A stretch of DNA of 64,000 nt from positions 13,177,501 to 13,241,500 of the forward strand of contig NC_091673.1 in the NCBI RefSeq assembly GCF_042453785.1, in the 5' to 3' direction. Below are positions 10,811 through 34,417 of the stretch, one piece after another. This DNA is from Malus domestica (taxonomy: Eukaryota > Streptophyta > Magnoliopsida > Rosales > Rosaceae). Position 1 is the first letter of the stretch; each line of letters starts with the position of its first letter. Made by a program: the position numbers and the translations under genes. The notes beneath the pieces are model-generated. The model was not told the DNA's origin. It searched no databases and was given only the letters and a program-made list of their open reading frames with translations.

Positions 10811-10883
10811 GTCCCACATCGACCAAAAACAAAGAAAGCGTGTATTGAAAGTGAAATCAGGCTTCTTAACAATTTTCTCGGCC
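10811..10883 (+). pseudogene. U2 snRNA remnant: USE plus 5' scrap (copy 2)
   Basis: This is the counterpart of 7849-7920: a perfect USE at 10811-10821 and TTTCTCGGCCTT at about 10873-10884, with no TATA box at the right spacing and no further U2 sequence. Confidence 0.5.
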
Positions 10884-10900
10884 TTCGTAATCAAAAGAAA

Positions 10901-11175
10901 TTGGGTATGTTTCCCATATCTTCTCGAGAAACAAGTGGGCTACGCAAAATTATGCTCAATTTCATATGCGTCAATTCCGTCGAGATCTCTTCTTTAGTTG
11001 GGGGACGAATCCGCACGAATTGGATATTTTGAGGAACATATCTAGAGAGAATTGGTTACATAATGTGTGGTTGTTAAACAAGTATCGGTTTTTTAGCAAG
11101 ATACGGAATGCATCGTCCAATATTCAATATGATTCCACAAGATCTAATTTCATTCAAGTAACGGATTCTAGCCAA
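10901..11175 (+). pseudogene. ycf2: NUPT: ycf2 fragment, copy 2
   Basis: This copy of the ycf2 insertion runs eight bases further (to TAGCCAA) than copy 1 before leaving ycf2 similarity. It therefore shows the original right end of the insertion. The frame reads [16 protein letters not shown] and [18 protein letters not shown]. Confidence 0.88.
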
Positions 11176-12389
11176 GGTCAAGTGGACCGCCTGACCAATT
11201 GATTGGTGACAACTTGTTATTGAGAAGTTTGGTAGAACGATGTAAGTGGATGACGAGGATGATTGATCATCAAAATCTGATGTTGCCATTGCCAAGTGCA
11301 AAACTTACGAGGGCTAAGCTAATTATCTTGACTTGAAGATTAAAGATATGGAAAAATGAATGATAGTTTTGATATGGATTAATAATTGTTACATCTATGT
11401 AAAAGCTAGAGTGTATATATTTAATTTTGATTTCTTTACACTAATGACAATTTTTAAAATTAGTATTTTTAATAACGCGCCTAAGCTGTTTCGGAAGCAA
11501 GGCGGCCATAAAAACATCTCTACTAAGTGGGAGTAGGCTTAAACTCGTCTAGACATGGTCGAGGCATGCCTGACACGTTCGACCGGCGTCCTCTCTATTT
11601 AAAGGTTGCCTAAATATGGATTTTTATCATTTGAAATCTGAAAGTTTTAGTTGCAAAGCCATTGCAATTTGAAGAAGACAACCTTGTTTAGATTGATTTC
11701 TTTTGCTAATTTTTCATTTTCTCTACTATTTTTTGTTTTCTTTAACTTTTTTTCTCTTTAAACTGACCCACCGATTGTTGTTTTTCAGCTGTCCAACATA
11801 TTCTTTCAGTACATTCTCTCATCACATTTCTATAAAAGCATCTTACATCTTTATATTATTTTTTCTTAAAAACGTGATTGGCCAACAGGAAAAAAAAGAG
11901 AGCATCTTTTTACTTTTATTATTCTTTTTGTAATGTTAAATATTAAATACTAGTTTCTTAAATGTTATATTATCCTTGTTTTTCTTACCAAATAATGTGT
12001 TTGCACTTTAACATACACCCCAGTATCTTACCGAAAGAACAAATTCTACCTGTGAACATAGATTTTATGGTGTGAATTGAGTTTTATAAAACATGCAAGT
12101 TATGTTAAATTTCGTTTGGTAATACCTTTTTTTTCTTTTTTTTGGTGAACAAACAGGCCACTTAGTAAATAAATAAATTTTGAATAGAAATCCATACTAT
12201 TAAGAAAATATATAAACAAATAAATGAAACGGGTTGAGCCCCGTTTCTTTGGCGGGTCGGAACCGGAAAAAACAAACGGCTGCAAGGTTTTGGCTGGTTT
12301 TATCCTCATTCGCATGGTGTTTCCCTCTTTCTGCTAACACTTCAGTGGTAGTCACAGTCCCCAGAAAAGGCGAAGAAGCTGCTCTTCCA
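11176..12389. other. Intergenic region upstream of the IleRS gene
   Basis: AT-rich with pyrimidine-rich runs near 11700-11940. No gene or recognisable repeat was found. Confidence 0.4.
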
Positions 12390-12446
12390 ATGAACTTCAA
12401 ATCCTTCGCCGCCCACTCTTTGGCGCTCCAACCCAGGGAGGCCGCC

Positions 12447-23671
<11,225 letters not shown>

Positions 23672-24196
23672 GATTCCGTCAGTTCGACATTTGCTCCGAT
23701 TCCCTTCCTTTCTGGGTTGAGCAGACAAGCGTAGAGCATATTGCTTAGAGCTGCATTTGTACAGACTACAGAGCATCATTGAAGGTTTTGACGAATATTT
23801 CAATCAATACAATAATCCAAGTGTTGTACGGAAAATCCCTCCATTTTTTAGGAAACTACAAGGTCCAACTACAATGGTACTTTAATGCAGGATCTAACCG
23901 TTGATTTTTCGGACCAATCACAAGTATTATATTGACAGTGAAGAGCACGCCGAGAGTTTAACCGGACAAGGACTGGGATTGGGTTTTCCTTTTTTCGGGA
24001 ACTAACCCCAATCTAAGTTGGGTCAAACTAGGTGACTGATTAATTAGCCTTCTAAAATACTAGAACATACGTGTCACGATCTTAAAGGTCAACTGAAGTC
24101 AACAATCGAGGCATTTTCGTTATTTTCCACCTTTGAGAATTAAATTATATTAAAATCAGGAACGGTAGTAACATCTACTCTTTTGAGAAGGAAAAT

Positions 24197-24367
24197 GCTA
24201 GAAAGACCATATTTTTATACCAAATTTGTGTATCATCTGACGTGGTAAATGATGTGTATATATATGCCACGTTAATTAATAAATTTTTCTGACTGGATGT
24301 CGACTGTACACATCACTTACCTCAAGAGATATTGCGGGAATATAGTAAATATGTGGTCTTCCTAGCC
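24197..24367. mobile_element. MITE-like element with inverted ends
   Basis: The left end GCTAGAAAGACCATATTT matches the reverse complement of the right end, GCTAGGAAGACCACATATTT. No clear target-site duplication is visible. It lies between the IleRS gene and the duplicate of its tail. Confidence 0.5.
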
Positions 24368-24487
24368 GTGACAAGCTTCAGTTTTATAATGAATTTTATC
24401 AGTCCACGTAAGACTGAATCTGGGACGCACCTTGTAATGTCATAAGATAGTTGTCTAAAAATAAACAGTACATTTCTTTGCAAAGGA

Positions 24488-24855
24488 TCACCATCTCAAG
24501 TTGGTTCCTTTCCAGAGCACAGCACGCTTTGCAGCCGCTGCTATAATATATGGTTGATGTTCAACAATCTCCATCTCCAGCTGTAGCTGCGGTCAGTCGA
24601 GATTCCGTCGGTTCGACATTTGCTCCGATTTGTTTCTGGGTTGAGCAGACTAGTGGCTTTTGTACAGCACATTGCTTAGAGCTGCATTTGTACAGAGCAT
24701 CAATTGAAGATTTTGACGAATATTTCAACCAATACAATAATCCAAGTGTTGTACATAGGGTCCAACTAGAATGGTACGCTACGTTCCATGCAAGATTTGA
24801 CCCGTCAGATCTCTATATGCAAAATCTAACCGTTAATTTCTCGAACCAACAGTGG
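24488..24855 (+). pseudogene. Duplicated 3' tail of the IleRS gene
   Basis: This segment repeats the end of the IleRS last exon and 3' UTR (about 23562-23930), including CTCAAGTTGGTTCCTTTCCA and TTCAACAATCTCCATCTCCA. Two bases are gained in the TATAAT stretch, and TCAGTTGA of the parent has become TCAGTCGA, so the parental stop is lost. It lacks all upstream exons and cannot make an IleRS. Confidence 0.88.
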
Positions 24856-25382
24856 TACATACCATGAATTCTTTGTTTTACTGTGTAATGCAAAGGGACA
24901 TCGAATCTATCAACCTAACATTGCATAACATTCAGGGAGTCAACCCTATAGGAAAACTGAAGACAGTACTTTCCATGGATCATCAATGCAAGACAACCGG
25001 GTGGCCATGTAGCAACCCTAAACCCTACAGGGTAAAACTGCCTGAGTCGATGACCTAACGTTGAACAACGTTCATGGAAGCAACCCTAGTGGGCGGAGGA
25101 ACAAGGCTTATCACAGGTGGTCCGAGCCCTCAACTCATTTCTCAAAATGTAAGACATTCGGGTACACTCGCAACGGAGTCTTATTGATAAGCTGGTGAAA
25201 TCAAGATAAAATTGCATAAATATGCTGCACAAGCCACTCAAGTGAATACCTAATTTACAGGGGTTAAACCCTAGGACATGGAGGAAGTGAGAGACCAGAG
25301 TTAAACGGGAAGTGGTGGACGACTAACAGGGAACCCTAGCACTTGCTGGAGTAAAACAGTTTATGTTACAAACAAACAGAGA

Positions 25383-28300
25383 TCAAATGTTCTTCCAAGC
25401 CCCCGCGGATTTGGCAAATTCTTCCAGTAAGATCTTTGAGCCTGAAGTCGGTGAGGGTTGTTGTGGAATAAATTCAGAATCGTCCAAATCCTGGGAGTGA
25501 ATGGGTATAATGTAAGAACACAAACCAAGTCATTATGCTTTGAACCGAAAAACAATAATTCAGATATTCAGAAGGATAGGATCCAGTTGACGGTGATAGC
25601 CCTTACCTGTGTCTGTATTTGCTGATGTGGTTGCTGATCTTGGGCAATTGTGCAGGCTTGCGGTTGCGACATTCTATAGTAGGGCTCTTTGAGATCAAGT
25701 TTACAAGAAGACTGCTGAATTATTCCTCCTAGCTCAGCCCCAGGGCCCCACATTTTAGCTGAAGGTGAGGCCATAACTCGTTAGAAAACCAGAAAAAGAA
25801 ATCTGAAGCCAAAACAAGTATTATATTAGACACTGACCTGCCAAAGTGAGATATATTGTGTAACTCTGAGAATTGTGGGCAACCATGTGGAGTCGGCCAG
25901 TGATTTCTTGTCCTGCCATCACATAAATTGGCTGAGAGAGAACGCAGCGTAATTGGTACCAATGGGTTGTTGGTGCACCAGGCGCGGTGGTAAGCCACCT
26001 TTGTACGGTACTGTAAATAAGCAATGTGAAAGCAGTTATGAGACCCACAAATTTGCATCATAAATGAAATGCAGAAGATTATATTGATTACACAAATCAT
26101 TGATTCAGATGATTACCTCCCATCAAACAAGACATCGAACCAGCATGCTAACCCATGCACTCTAGTGCCTACAGCAGCTGTAAACCGTAAAGGTATGTCG
26201 ATTTCATACAAGTCCTCTTCGCTTGTTTTGGTAAAGTCAATCACATGAGACATGGAAGGAGCCACCAGTAATCTTGGATCAAAGGCATCTACCACAGGCT
26301 GTACGAGAATAAAACAGAATAATTCAGCACATCATCAAGTCCTAGCAACCAAAACAACCACCAATAAAATGTCTTGCACAGATAAACTTTTGGATCCTGG
26401 AATTTTTAAATAATCACTCACCAAGGAAATTCAGCCATTTCGGTCTGAGGGATTTGCAAAAAGCCCTTGGAAAGTTATTGATGTTGCATATGTCCACTTA
26501 TTTTTGTTGTTTCATTTAAGAGATGCATAAACCCCCCTTAGCTCAAAGGCCTAGGCAAGTCAATAAAAGTTGCTGGGTTCTTACAAAACCATACCAATCA
26601 ACTAAGGGAATTAGATTCTTAAATAGTGATGGCAGAGGGTACGTAGCTATCCCTTATTTCACTAGACCATGAAAAGTGAAGAGCGCGCCAAGAGTTTACC
26701 AAGAACAGGATGAATGGGAGATGCACAGAGTGACAAATCAAGTTTGATTAGGTTTATCGTCAAGCGTAATTTCATGGAATAGGAAATAGGAAGAATCCAG
26801 GAAATCCTAAAACTAAAATTCCATTTAACAAGTTAAAAAAAAAAGATAGTTTAATTATTCAAGTTCTTATTTAACCTACACATGTAAACTATGGTTGCAA
26901 AACACAGCAATAACGTACAAGTTTTGCAATACTTTTAAGTTATGTGTAAGAAATATATAGACCTGTGAAAAATATCCCTTGAATGCAGATCCATACAACG
27001 GTTGCAAATCAACTCCATAATAATTTTGTTGCTGCCAGAAGAGGGCCTGTATATTTACAAACAAGAACATTAATCTACATCAAATAAGAGAGGAAATTGA
27101 TTGCACTACACGTTTATAACAGCAATCTAATAGAACTTTTAGATCAGCTGCATTGTGCATGGCTTGTAGGTTACAAGTTTCTGAATGGTTATCCATGCAT
27201 AATGTCCTTCCTTATATAAATTAACGAAAAATGATGACGACATACGCACCTTATTTGCTATTTCAACAAACAAATATTCATCACTGAAAGGTGCCATGTG
27301 AATCCTGCGGAAGTAATCAACTTGAATTGATGAGAAAAATAAAAGTAACAGATATAACGATTTTGAATAGGTACTAATAGTAATCAATATACACTAGGAC
27401 CACAAGCAAATGAAATGAAAGATCTAACATAGCAATATAGCATCACCGAACAACCCAAGAGAAAAATAACGTGGCCAGGCAACATGTAGGTAATATGATA
27501 TCGAATATTTTATCATGACTAGTAACTAACATTACCTAACTAATCCTGATCTGAACTAAAATAATTTTACTGCTGGGAACCCACTTCTTGTCTAAAAAAA
27601 AGGTAAATATCCCACAGCTGACATCTTTTTTTTTTTTTGTTAACCTAGAGTTGATATTTTCAAAGAGTGTCCCATGATACAAGTAAAATAACGTAAACAA
27701 GAGATACCAGAAAACAAAACATAGAAGAAATTCAAAGGTTAAATTACCTTCCCAATGTGGGGAACATTTTCCCATTTGGTTGAAGAAACCGATCTCTTGC
27801 AATCACATAGGTTTCCAGCATTCTTTCATTAATTAACAAAGTGCCTAAAGCCATGACAAAGAAAAGTTTACATTAGGACTAGTTTCAGACTATCAGCGGA
27901 GCAGATACATCAAGAAAAGCAGGGCAACATCCATTTGAATGTCTATAGCAAATACATATAGAGGCTTACCCATTGGCTCTGAGATCAGGATATCTGCTTT
28001 CTCTGGCAATTCAACCTCCTCAATTTTACCTTTGATTACCTACATGTAGATGACATATGTTCCCATTAGAGAACAGGAATGAAGAAAAAAAGGACAAAAG
28101 ATTCAGAAATGACATCATTAGTCTCACAGTTATCCTTTCACCCAGTGAAGGGTTCCCTGCAATTAGCTTGCGTGCATATTCTGCCATTTCAGATGCTTCC
28201 ACAGCATAAACATGTTTAGCACCAGCCTATATTGGGAAGAAAAGAAATAGAAGATCGAGAAGAGGTATGCCAAAACAAAATATGCAAGATTACTATACAC

Positions 28301-29850
28301 AAACTTAATTGATCAAAGAGCTGAGTGTACCTGAGCAGCAAATAATGACAAAATACCACTGCCAGCACCAACATCAACAACCACACGACCATTAAAATCC
28401 ACACGATTTTCTATGACTGCAGCATAATAGGTTCCTGAAGTAGATAACCAGGGCACTTACTAACATATTCAACATCAACTCATAGGATATTTTTAGTGAA
28501 ACTAATAAAATTTAGTGTAAATACTAAATTTACAATATGGATTCTGAAGCTCAAGAATACATCTCAACTCCAAAACAAAAGAAACGTGAAGTTGAAAATG
28601 AACAAGAATATAGTTAGTGAACTAACCTGTCCTAACATAATCCTGTAACATGTTCTGTTGATGTAGCAATTGTCCGTAGTAATGGAAATACATTTTAGCA
28701 GAAGACGGCTCTATTTTGTCGTCAAACTTGCTTTTGGTAGATGATAGTTCTCCATTTGGTAACTTTTGTCCTGCAAGAGTGCACAAAAACGGATTAATTG
28801 ACAAGAAATGAACGCCGCGCGACAAGAAGCAAGACAGTCAAAGTATAGGAGTATTTGCATGGAAGAACTCATAAGACACAATCATGTCACAACAGAATAG
28901 CTATGTTCTAGATGTGCAATGATATTCATCTAGTACTGCTTCGGTCAATTCATCCACAAACAGAAGAAATACGTCAAAATAGTCATAAGTAAACTTTCGG
29001 AACAGAACCTTGATCAACAAGGTCCTTCTTCCATTGCTCAAATGCATGATGGAAGGCTGCACTCTCCTCCTCGTTATTAAAACGAATAGTGACTCCCCTT
29101 GAATACGATTTCTGGTTCAAAAGAAGTAATGTTACAAGAAACAAACATCCGACAGATATTGAATGAATCGTATAAAAATGTTGCGCACAAAGGTACAAAC
29201 AACGAACAATGTTGCATGAAAAAGTACAATCAACGTGAAAATCCACTGTGATACATATTTGGCACTGCAAAAGTTTGCAAAGTAAAATCATCAAAATGCA
29301 AACGCGTAAAGATAAACTATTTCGGTTACCTCTTTGTCGGTATCAGAACCTTCCGTTATGCAAACCGACTGCACCGGACCTAACTTGAATAGCTGCGGAC
29401 GGAAGAAACACATACCAAAATCAAACAACAAACTTACAACATTGTATCAAATATTATACTACCGACAAAAATCAGCATATTCATATATCTATGTATAATT
29501 AAATTTTTTAAGCAGTAAAGCCAGAGTAAACTGTTCTCAACTAGATATTTTATTTTCCTTCACTTTCTCGGCAACCAAACAAAGCTGAATACTTCTTAAC
29601 TTAAAAAGACTAAACTGAAACAGCATACTCCAAATAAAAGGCAAACCTTAGCAGTTCGGAGATCGACATTGAGGCGGGCATCGGACTCAGCCTCCTGCTG
29701 AAACCGGAGCTCTGCAACTCCGTCTTCGGCGCTGAACCGAGCCACCGCCGGTGCCAGAGTAAAAGAAGACGACGACGAAGCGAGCTCGGAGGCGGATGCC
29801 AATGCAAACTCCTGCCGCTTCTTCGCTGCTTCTGCCGCAGAGCCCTCCAT
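25383..29850 (-). CDS. PRMT4: Type I protein arginine methyltransferase PRMT4/CARM1, 545 aa
   Basis: Transfers methyl groups from S-adenosylmethionine to arginines of histone H3 and RNA-binding proteins in the nucleus; in Arabidopsis PRMT4A/B act in flowering time. Fourteen coding exons on the minus strand join in frame: 29850-29647, 29392-29330, 29111-29009, 28770-28627, 28434-28331, 28226-28128, 28039-27970, 27844-27748, 27304-27250, 27046-26963, 26298-26117, 26010-25838, 25758-25607, 25490-25383 (1638 nt). SAM-binding motif [10 protein letters not shown], is at 190-198. The double-E loop, [15 protein letters not shown], has Glu 260 and 269. The THW loop is at 417-419. The C-terminus is Gln/Pro-rich, usual for plant PRMT4. 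Length is close to the 530-540 of known members. The gene is tail-to-tail with the IleRS gene. The last exon ([11 protein letters not shown] to AWKNI) is the least certain. Confidence 0.93.
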
Positions 29851-30179
29851 TATCGCCTTCTCCAACCTCAATCGGGATATTTACTAAATTAAAAAATCAA
29901 AAGAATAAAGGAAAAAAAAAAGGAAAAAGAAAAAGCAGCGACTGATTATTCGAAGTCAGTGGAGGAGTGAGAAAATTAGGGTTTGGTTAGAGAGAGAAAG
30001 TGAAGGAGGGAAAGGGTTGGAGAATTTGGAGAGCCGCCAGAGAACGAAACAAACAAGAGAGTTGGGATTTTATAGTGAGAGAGCGAGCTTTGAGGAGAGT
30101 TGAGTTCACACATTCCTCAGAGAAAGGTTCCAACGTGGACATGTGCTGACGTGTCCATTGTGTTGGCGGTGAGTTGAGA

Positions 30180-32594
30180 ATCCGGATTCTGGTCAGATTT
30201 TTTTTATGAAGATTTCGGAAGTTTGTAAATTGTATTCATTTATCATAAATTGTGTGATTATAAATTATATTTTATTTAAAATTAAATACAAATACTATCT
30301 TATAAAACTAGTAGTACGATGTAAATGAACATAATTTACGAATCTCGAAAAAAAAATTCGGAGAGGAGAGAATTCTGTTACTGCGATTGCTGGATTCGGT
30401 TGTGGGACCCAGGGGGAAGCGGAAGGGGTTTCCTTGCTTGTTCGGGGAGTTGAAATTTTAAAGGTAGTGGGGTTTTGGGTGTGTTAACGGTTTGTTTGGC
30501 CCAAATTTAACAGCTCGCATGCTTTTGCTTTTGAGATCTTCTTTTGCTACTGGGATGTTCATGGGCTGGACTGGACCCACCACTACTAACTTGTAAAATA
30601 CACTGTGTTGGGCTGGGTCAGGAATTTTAGCCCAAAAACTTAGGTAAATTTTAAATAAGAATTGTCGTTAGATTCTTAATAAAAAAAAACCCACGATTTT
30701 AAATCAATGAAATAGCTACATTGGTGTAGGGGTGGGCAAACGGGTCCTGGACCCGCGGGTCGGGACGGGTTCAAGCGGATCGGGGCGGGTACGGGACGGG
30801 TCTAAATATTTTGGAGAAGAAATGGGGCGGGGCGGGGCAGGGTGGAGGAAATGACGGGGCAGGACGGGTCTAAAAATCAGGAAAAACGGGGGCTCGGCCC
30901 GAACCGTTTCTACCGTTGGATTATTGGATTGGATTTAATCACACCTCCACTTCACCGTTTGATTGGATCTTTTCTGAGTCAGACTTCTCTCTTGTCTCTC
31001 CCATTCATTCACGAAAGCCATCACAATTCACCGACTCGACACGAAAGCCTTGAGATTGTCAAACAAAATTCATCACCATCTCATCTTCTTCCAATTCACT
31101 GTCTTCGATTCCCCCTGTCCGTCTTCCAACTCTTCAAAAAAAATCAAAATTCATCACCATCTCATCTTCTTCCAAATTGAAATCGAGATTGTCGAACTCT
31201 ACAGTCCCAAGCAAAGAGGATGAAGATCCTCAACATCAGCGCCTCGAGATTGTCAAACACCACCATCGTCAGCGCCAAGCGAATCGAAATCGACCACCAT
31301 GCCCTTTGTTCTTAGTCTTCCAGTGTCTCCTCTCAGATCTTAATTTTCTGCAAGATTTGGCATTTGGCCCATCTGGGTTTTCATTAATCTGCAGGTATGG
31401 TGGGAAATCTGAGATGGTTTTTTTTTTTTTAATTTGTTGTGGAGTTTAGACTTTAGAGCATCTGGGTTTTCATTGAAAATGCCCTTTGTTTTTTTTTGTT
31501 TTTGTTTTTTGTTTTTTTGTTGTGGGTTCTAAGAGAATTTGGGTTTTCATTGAACATACCCTTTGTATTTTATGAATTCGTTTGTTCTGAGAGCAGTTCG
31601 GCTTGAGCCATCTTGATTTTTTAATTAGTGGATAAAACCATTGGGTTTCTTGGCATGGATTATCGTAGTGGATGCTTCATTGTTGTGGATATACTGTTCG
31701 TCTTCAGTACTTTTAGCTTTGAATTGTTTGATGGCAGCTAGAAATGCATCGTCTCCTCTGATTTTAAAGCCATTGCTAATCCGCCACCGACGAGCATGCA
31801 ACGTTTGAAGGTTACCCTTAGGACCCGTGGGGACCCGTAGGAATCGGCCCGTTTTAAAAGGGCCGGGTTAGGTCCGGATCCTATTTTGAAAAATCCAAAA
31901 CCCGTCCCGCCCCGCCCCGTTTTATTTACAAACGGGTTCGGTCCGGTTCCTTCAATTTTGGGCCCAACCCGGCCCGTGCCCACCCCTACGTTGGTGTTTG
32001 TTGAGAGCATTGGATATTGTCATTTAATTTTGAGTGAAATGCTCATATTATAACATGGTATCAAAATAAATTATTATTATATGAGACTCAACGTGTGTCA
32101 CAAAAGAAAAATTAAAGTTGAATGTATGATGAGAGTATCCCAGAAAAAGCATGTTGAGCATTCTCTAGTAACTAGAAAAAAAGATTGTTTCAACGATGAC
32201 ATGTGGACCATTTCCAATGTAGATGTTAAATTTAGTTTTTACAGCTAATGGGACAAAATAACATTTTATAAAGTCTCATATTCTAACTGAGAAGTTAAAT
32301 TATAATGTTTTTTGGTTATTTATAAATTTAAGTGGGTCAGAATTTAATAATAAAATAATCAATAAGTGAAAGAAAAATGATAAAAACTATGTGGGCCAAC
32401 ATTAAAATAAAACAAAAGAACATTTTTACATTGCCTTCAAATTTGGCTGCAAAGTGGAAAATATCAATTCATTTAGGATTTTGACATCTCCTCTTAAACT
32501 AGAAAACCACATTTTTTGTCAAAATAATCCCGTAAGATTTTTTACATATCCTTTGGAAATACTCTTATGCAATTAAAATGTGTTAATCACAATT
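30180..32594. repeat. Tandem duplication copy 1, interrupted by a hAT element
   Basis: The segment shares long stretches with 32620-33781: TGCTGGATTCGGTTGTGGGA, TTCCTTGCTTGTTCGGGGAG, the region with AACATGGTATCAAA, and the end ATGTGTTAATCACAATT. Without the element at 30727-31988 it is about 1.15 kb. No gene is seen. Confidence 0.85.
30727..31988. mobile_element. Non-autonomous hAT element, 1.26 kb
   Basis: The inverted ends are TAGGGGTGGGCAAACGGG and, from the right, TAGGGGTGGGCACGGGCC, a typical plant hAT start. Flanking 8-bp repeats CATTGGTG (30719-30726) and CGTTGGTG (31989-31996) match at 7 of 8 positions. The uninterrupted duplicate at about 33180 shows the empty site. GC-rich GGGACGGG subterminal runs surround a TC-rich core with a repeated TCATCACCATCTCATCTTCT motif. 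No transposase is present. Confidence 0.85.
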
Positions 32595-32619
32595 GTCCCG
32601 TAAGATTTTTTACATATCC

Positions 32620-33781
32620 TTTGGATTCTCTGTGTGAAGATTCTGGAAGTTTATGAATTGTATCTGTTTATCGTACATTATGTGGTTATATATTATTTTA
32701 ATTTTTTTATTTAAAATTAAATACAAACAGTATCTTATAAAACTAATTGTACATTGTACTATAAATGAACACAATTTACGAATCTCCACAAAAAAAAATT
32801 CGGAAGGAAGAGGATCGTGTTGGGTGAGTTGAGGTGAGGTGATGCGGTTACTTTGCGATTGCTGGATTCGGTTGTGGGACCCAGAGGGAAGCGCAAGGGG
32901 TTTCCTTGCTTGTTCGGGGAGTTGATATTTTAAAGGTAGTGGGGTTTTGGGTGTGTTAACGGCTTGTTTGGCCCAAATTTAACAGCTTGCATGCTTTTGC
33001 TTTTGAGATCTTCTTTTGCTGGTGGGATGTCCATGGGCTGGACCCACCACCACTAACTTGTACAATACACTGTGTTGGACTGGGTCAGGAATCCGAGCCC
33101 AAAAACTGGATATTATTTATATTGAAATTTTTCACTGTTATATCTTGGTCGGTGGATTCTTAAATGAATGAGGTAACTAAATTGGTGTTTCTTGAGAGCA
33201 TTCTACGATGGATATCGTCATTTGATTTTCAATGAAATGCTCGTATACCAACATGGTATCAAAACAAATTATTAATATATGAAGCTCAACAATCAAACAT
33301 GCTATGTATGTCACAAAAGAAAAACTAAAGACGAAGGTGTGCTGAGAGTTTCTTGGAAAAATACATGTTAAGCATTCTCAAATAACTAAAAAAATCAATT
33401 GTTTCAATTATGACATTTAGACCATCTCCAATGCAGATGTCAAATTTATTTTTACAGCTGATATGACAAAATAACATTTTGTAAAGACTCATACTCTAAC
33501 GTGATGTCAAATTAGAATGCTTTTTGGTTATTTATAAAATCAGTAGGTCAGAATTTAGTGATAAAATAATCATTAAATGAAAGAAAAATAAAGAAATATG
33601 TGGGTTAGCATTAAAATAAAACAGAATAAAATTTCGACGTTGCTTCAAATTTGTCATCCAAGTGGACGATGTCAATTCATTTAGGATTTTGACATCTTCT
33701 TTGAAACAAAAAAACCTACCTTTTTTTGTCAAAACAAACTACGTCGAATTTTTGACACTGTTAATGTGTTAATCACAATTA
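32620..33781. repeat. Tandem duplication copy 2 (uninterrupted)
   Basis: This is the second copy of the 1.15-kb unit, with an AAATTGGTGTTTCTTGAG empty site where copy 1 carries the hAT insertion. A short direct repeat, CCGTAAGATTTTTTACATAT, at 32530 and 32598 lies at the joint. Confidence 0.85.
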
Positions 33782-34021
33782 AAGTTATGCTTGAGTTAGA
33801 AATTTAAAGTTATAAGAAATTGAGATCAAGTTAATAAACAATAAACTAGAAATGATTTTCATGAAAATTACAAATGTTTGTGAAAGGAATTGCAAATTTG
33901 TACTTGAAGTCATTTACAAATTCCTCTTACATACATGTGCATTTTAAAATCTCAATCGAACACACCCGCCTAATTAAACATCAAAATTTATCACTCCAGA
34001 GAGCAAGGAGGAACTTGACAT

Positions 34022-34238
34022 AGGAGGAGAATTCTCTACCCTTCTAATCTCTTTACCCTTCCATGCCCTCCTATGTAAACAGTCACTGTTAAGCCACGTC
34101 AATATCTTATATTGATTTTTTTATAAAGATAATAAGACAAAAAATAATGTATGAGATAAAGGGATGGAAATGGATAGGAATAGGAGGGTAGATTGATGAA
34201 AATGGATAGGAATAGGAGGGTAGAAAATCATTCCACCT
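34022..34238. mobile_element. MITE-like inverted-repeat element
   Basis: AGGAGGAGAATTCTCTACCC at the left pairs with the right end, read as AGGTGGAATGATTTTCTACCC. An internal unit, GAAAATGGATAGGAATAGGA, is duplicated near 34165 and 34198. It is related to the element at 5341-5544. Confidence 0.5.
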
Positions 34239-34417
34239 CGATATATGATATGCATTTTTTTCCAAACAAAACCCAAGAATCAATAATACATTTGAAGTTT
34301 AATATTCCTTCAAAGATAAATCATTAACAAAAAAACATCAAAAGTGAATTACAAATTGACAGTATTATTAACTTAATAAATTAAAAAAATAAATATTAGC
34401 AACAAATAAAAAAAAAA

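Larger units (their letters stand above)
8212..11167. repeat. Tandem duplication, copy 2
   Basis: This is the second unit, starting CCTTTTAAGGTGAGCCCATC (compare 5298) and ending inside its ycf2 fragment. The offset grows from 2914 bp at the left to about 2962 bp at the right because of small indels in the spacer. The MITE-like segment recurs at about 8255-8458. Confidence 0.92.

Noticed and set aside
24550-24867. 105-codon frame in the duplicated IleRS tail
   Set aside because: It arises from 3' UTR sequence read through after loss of the stop codon.
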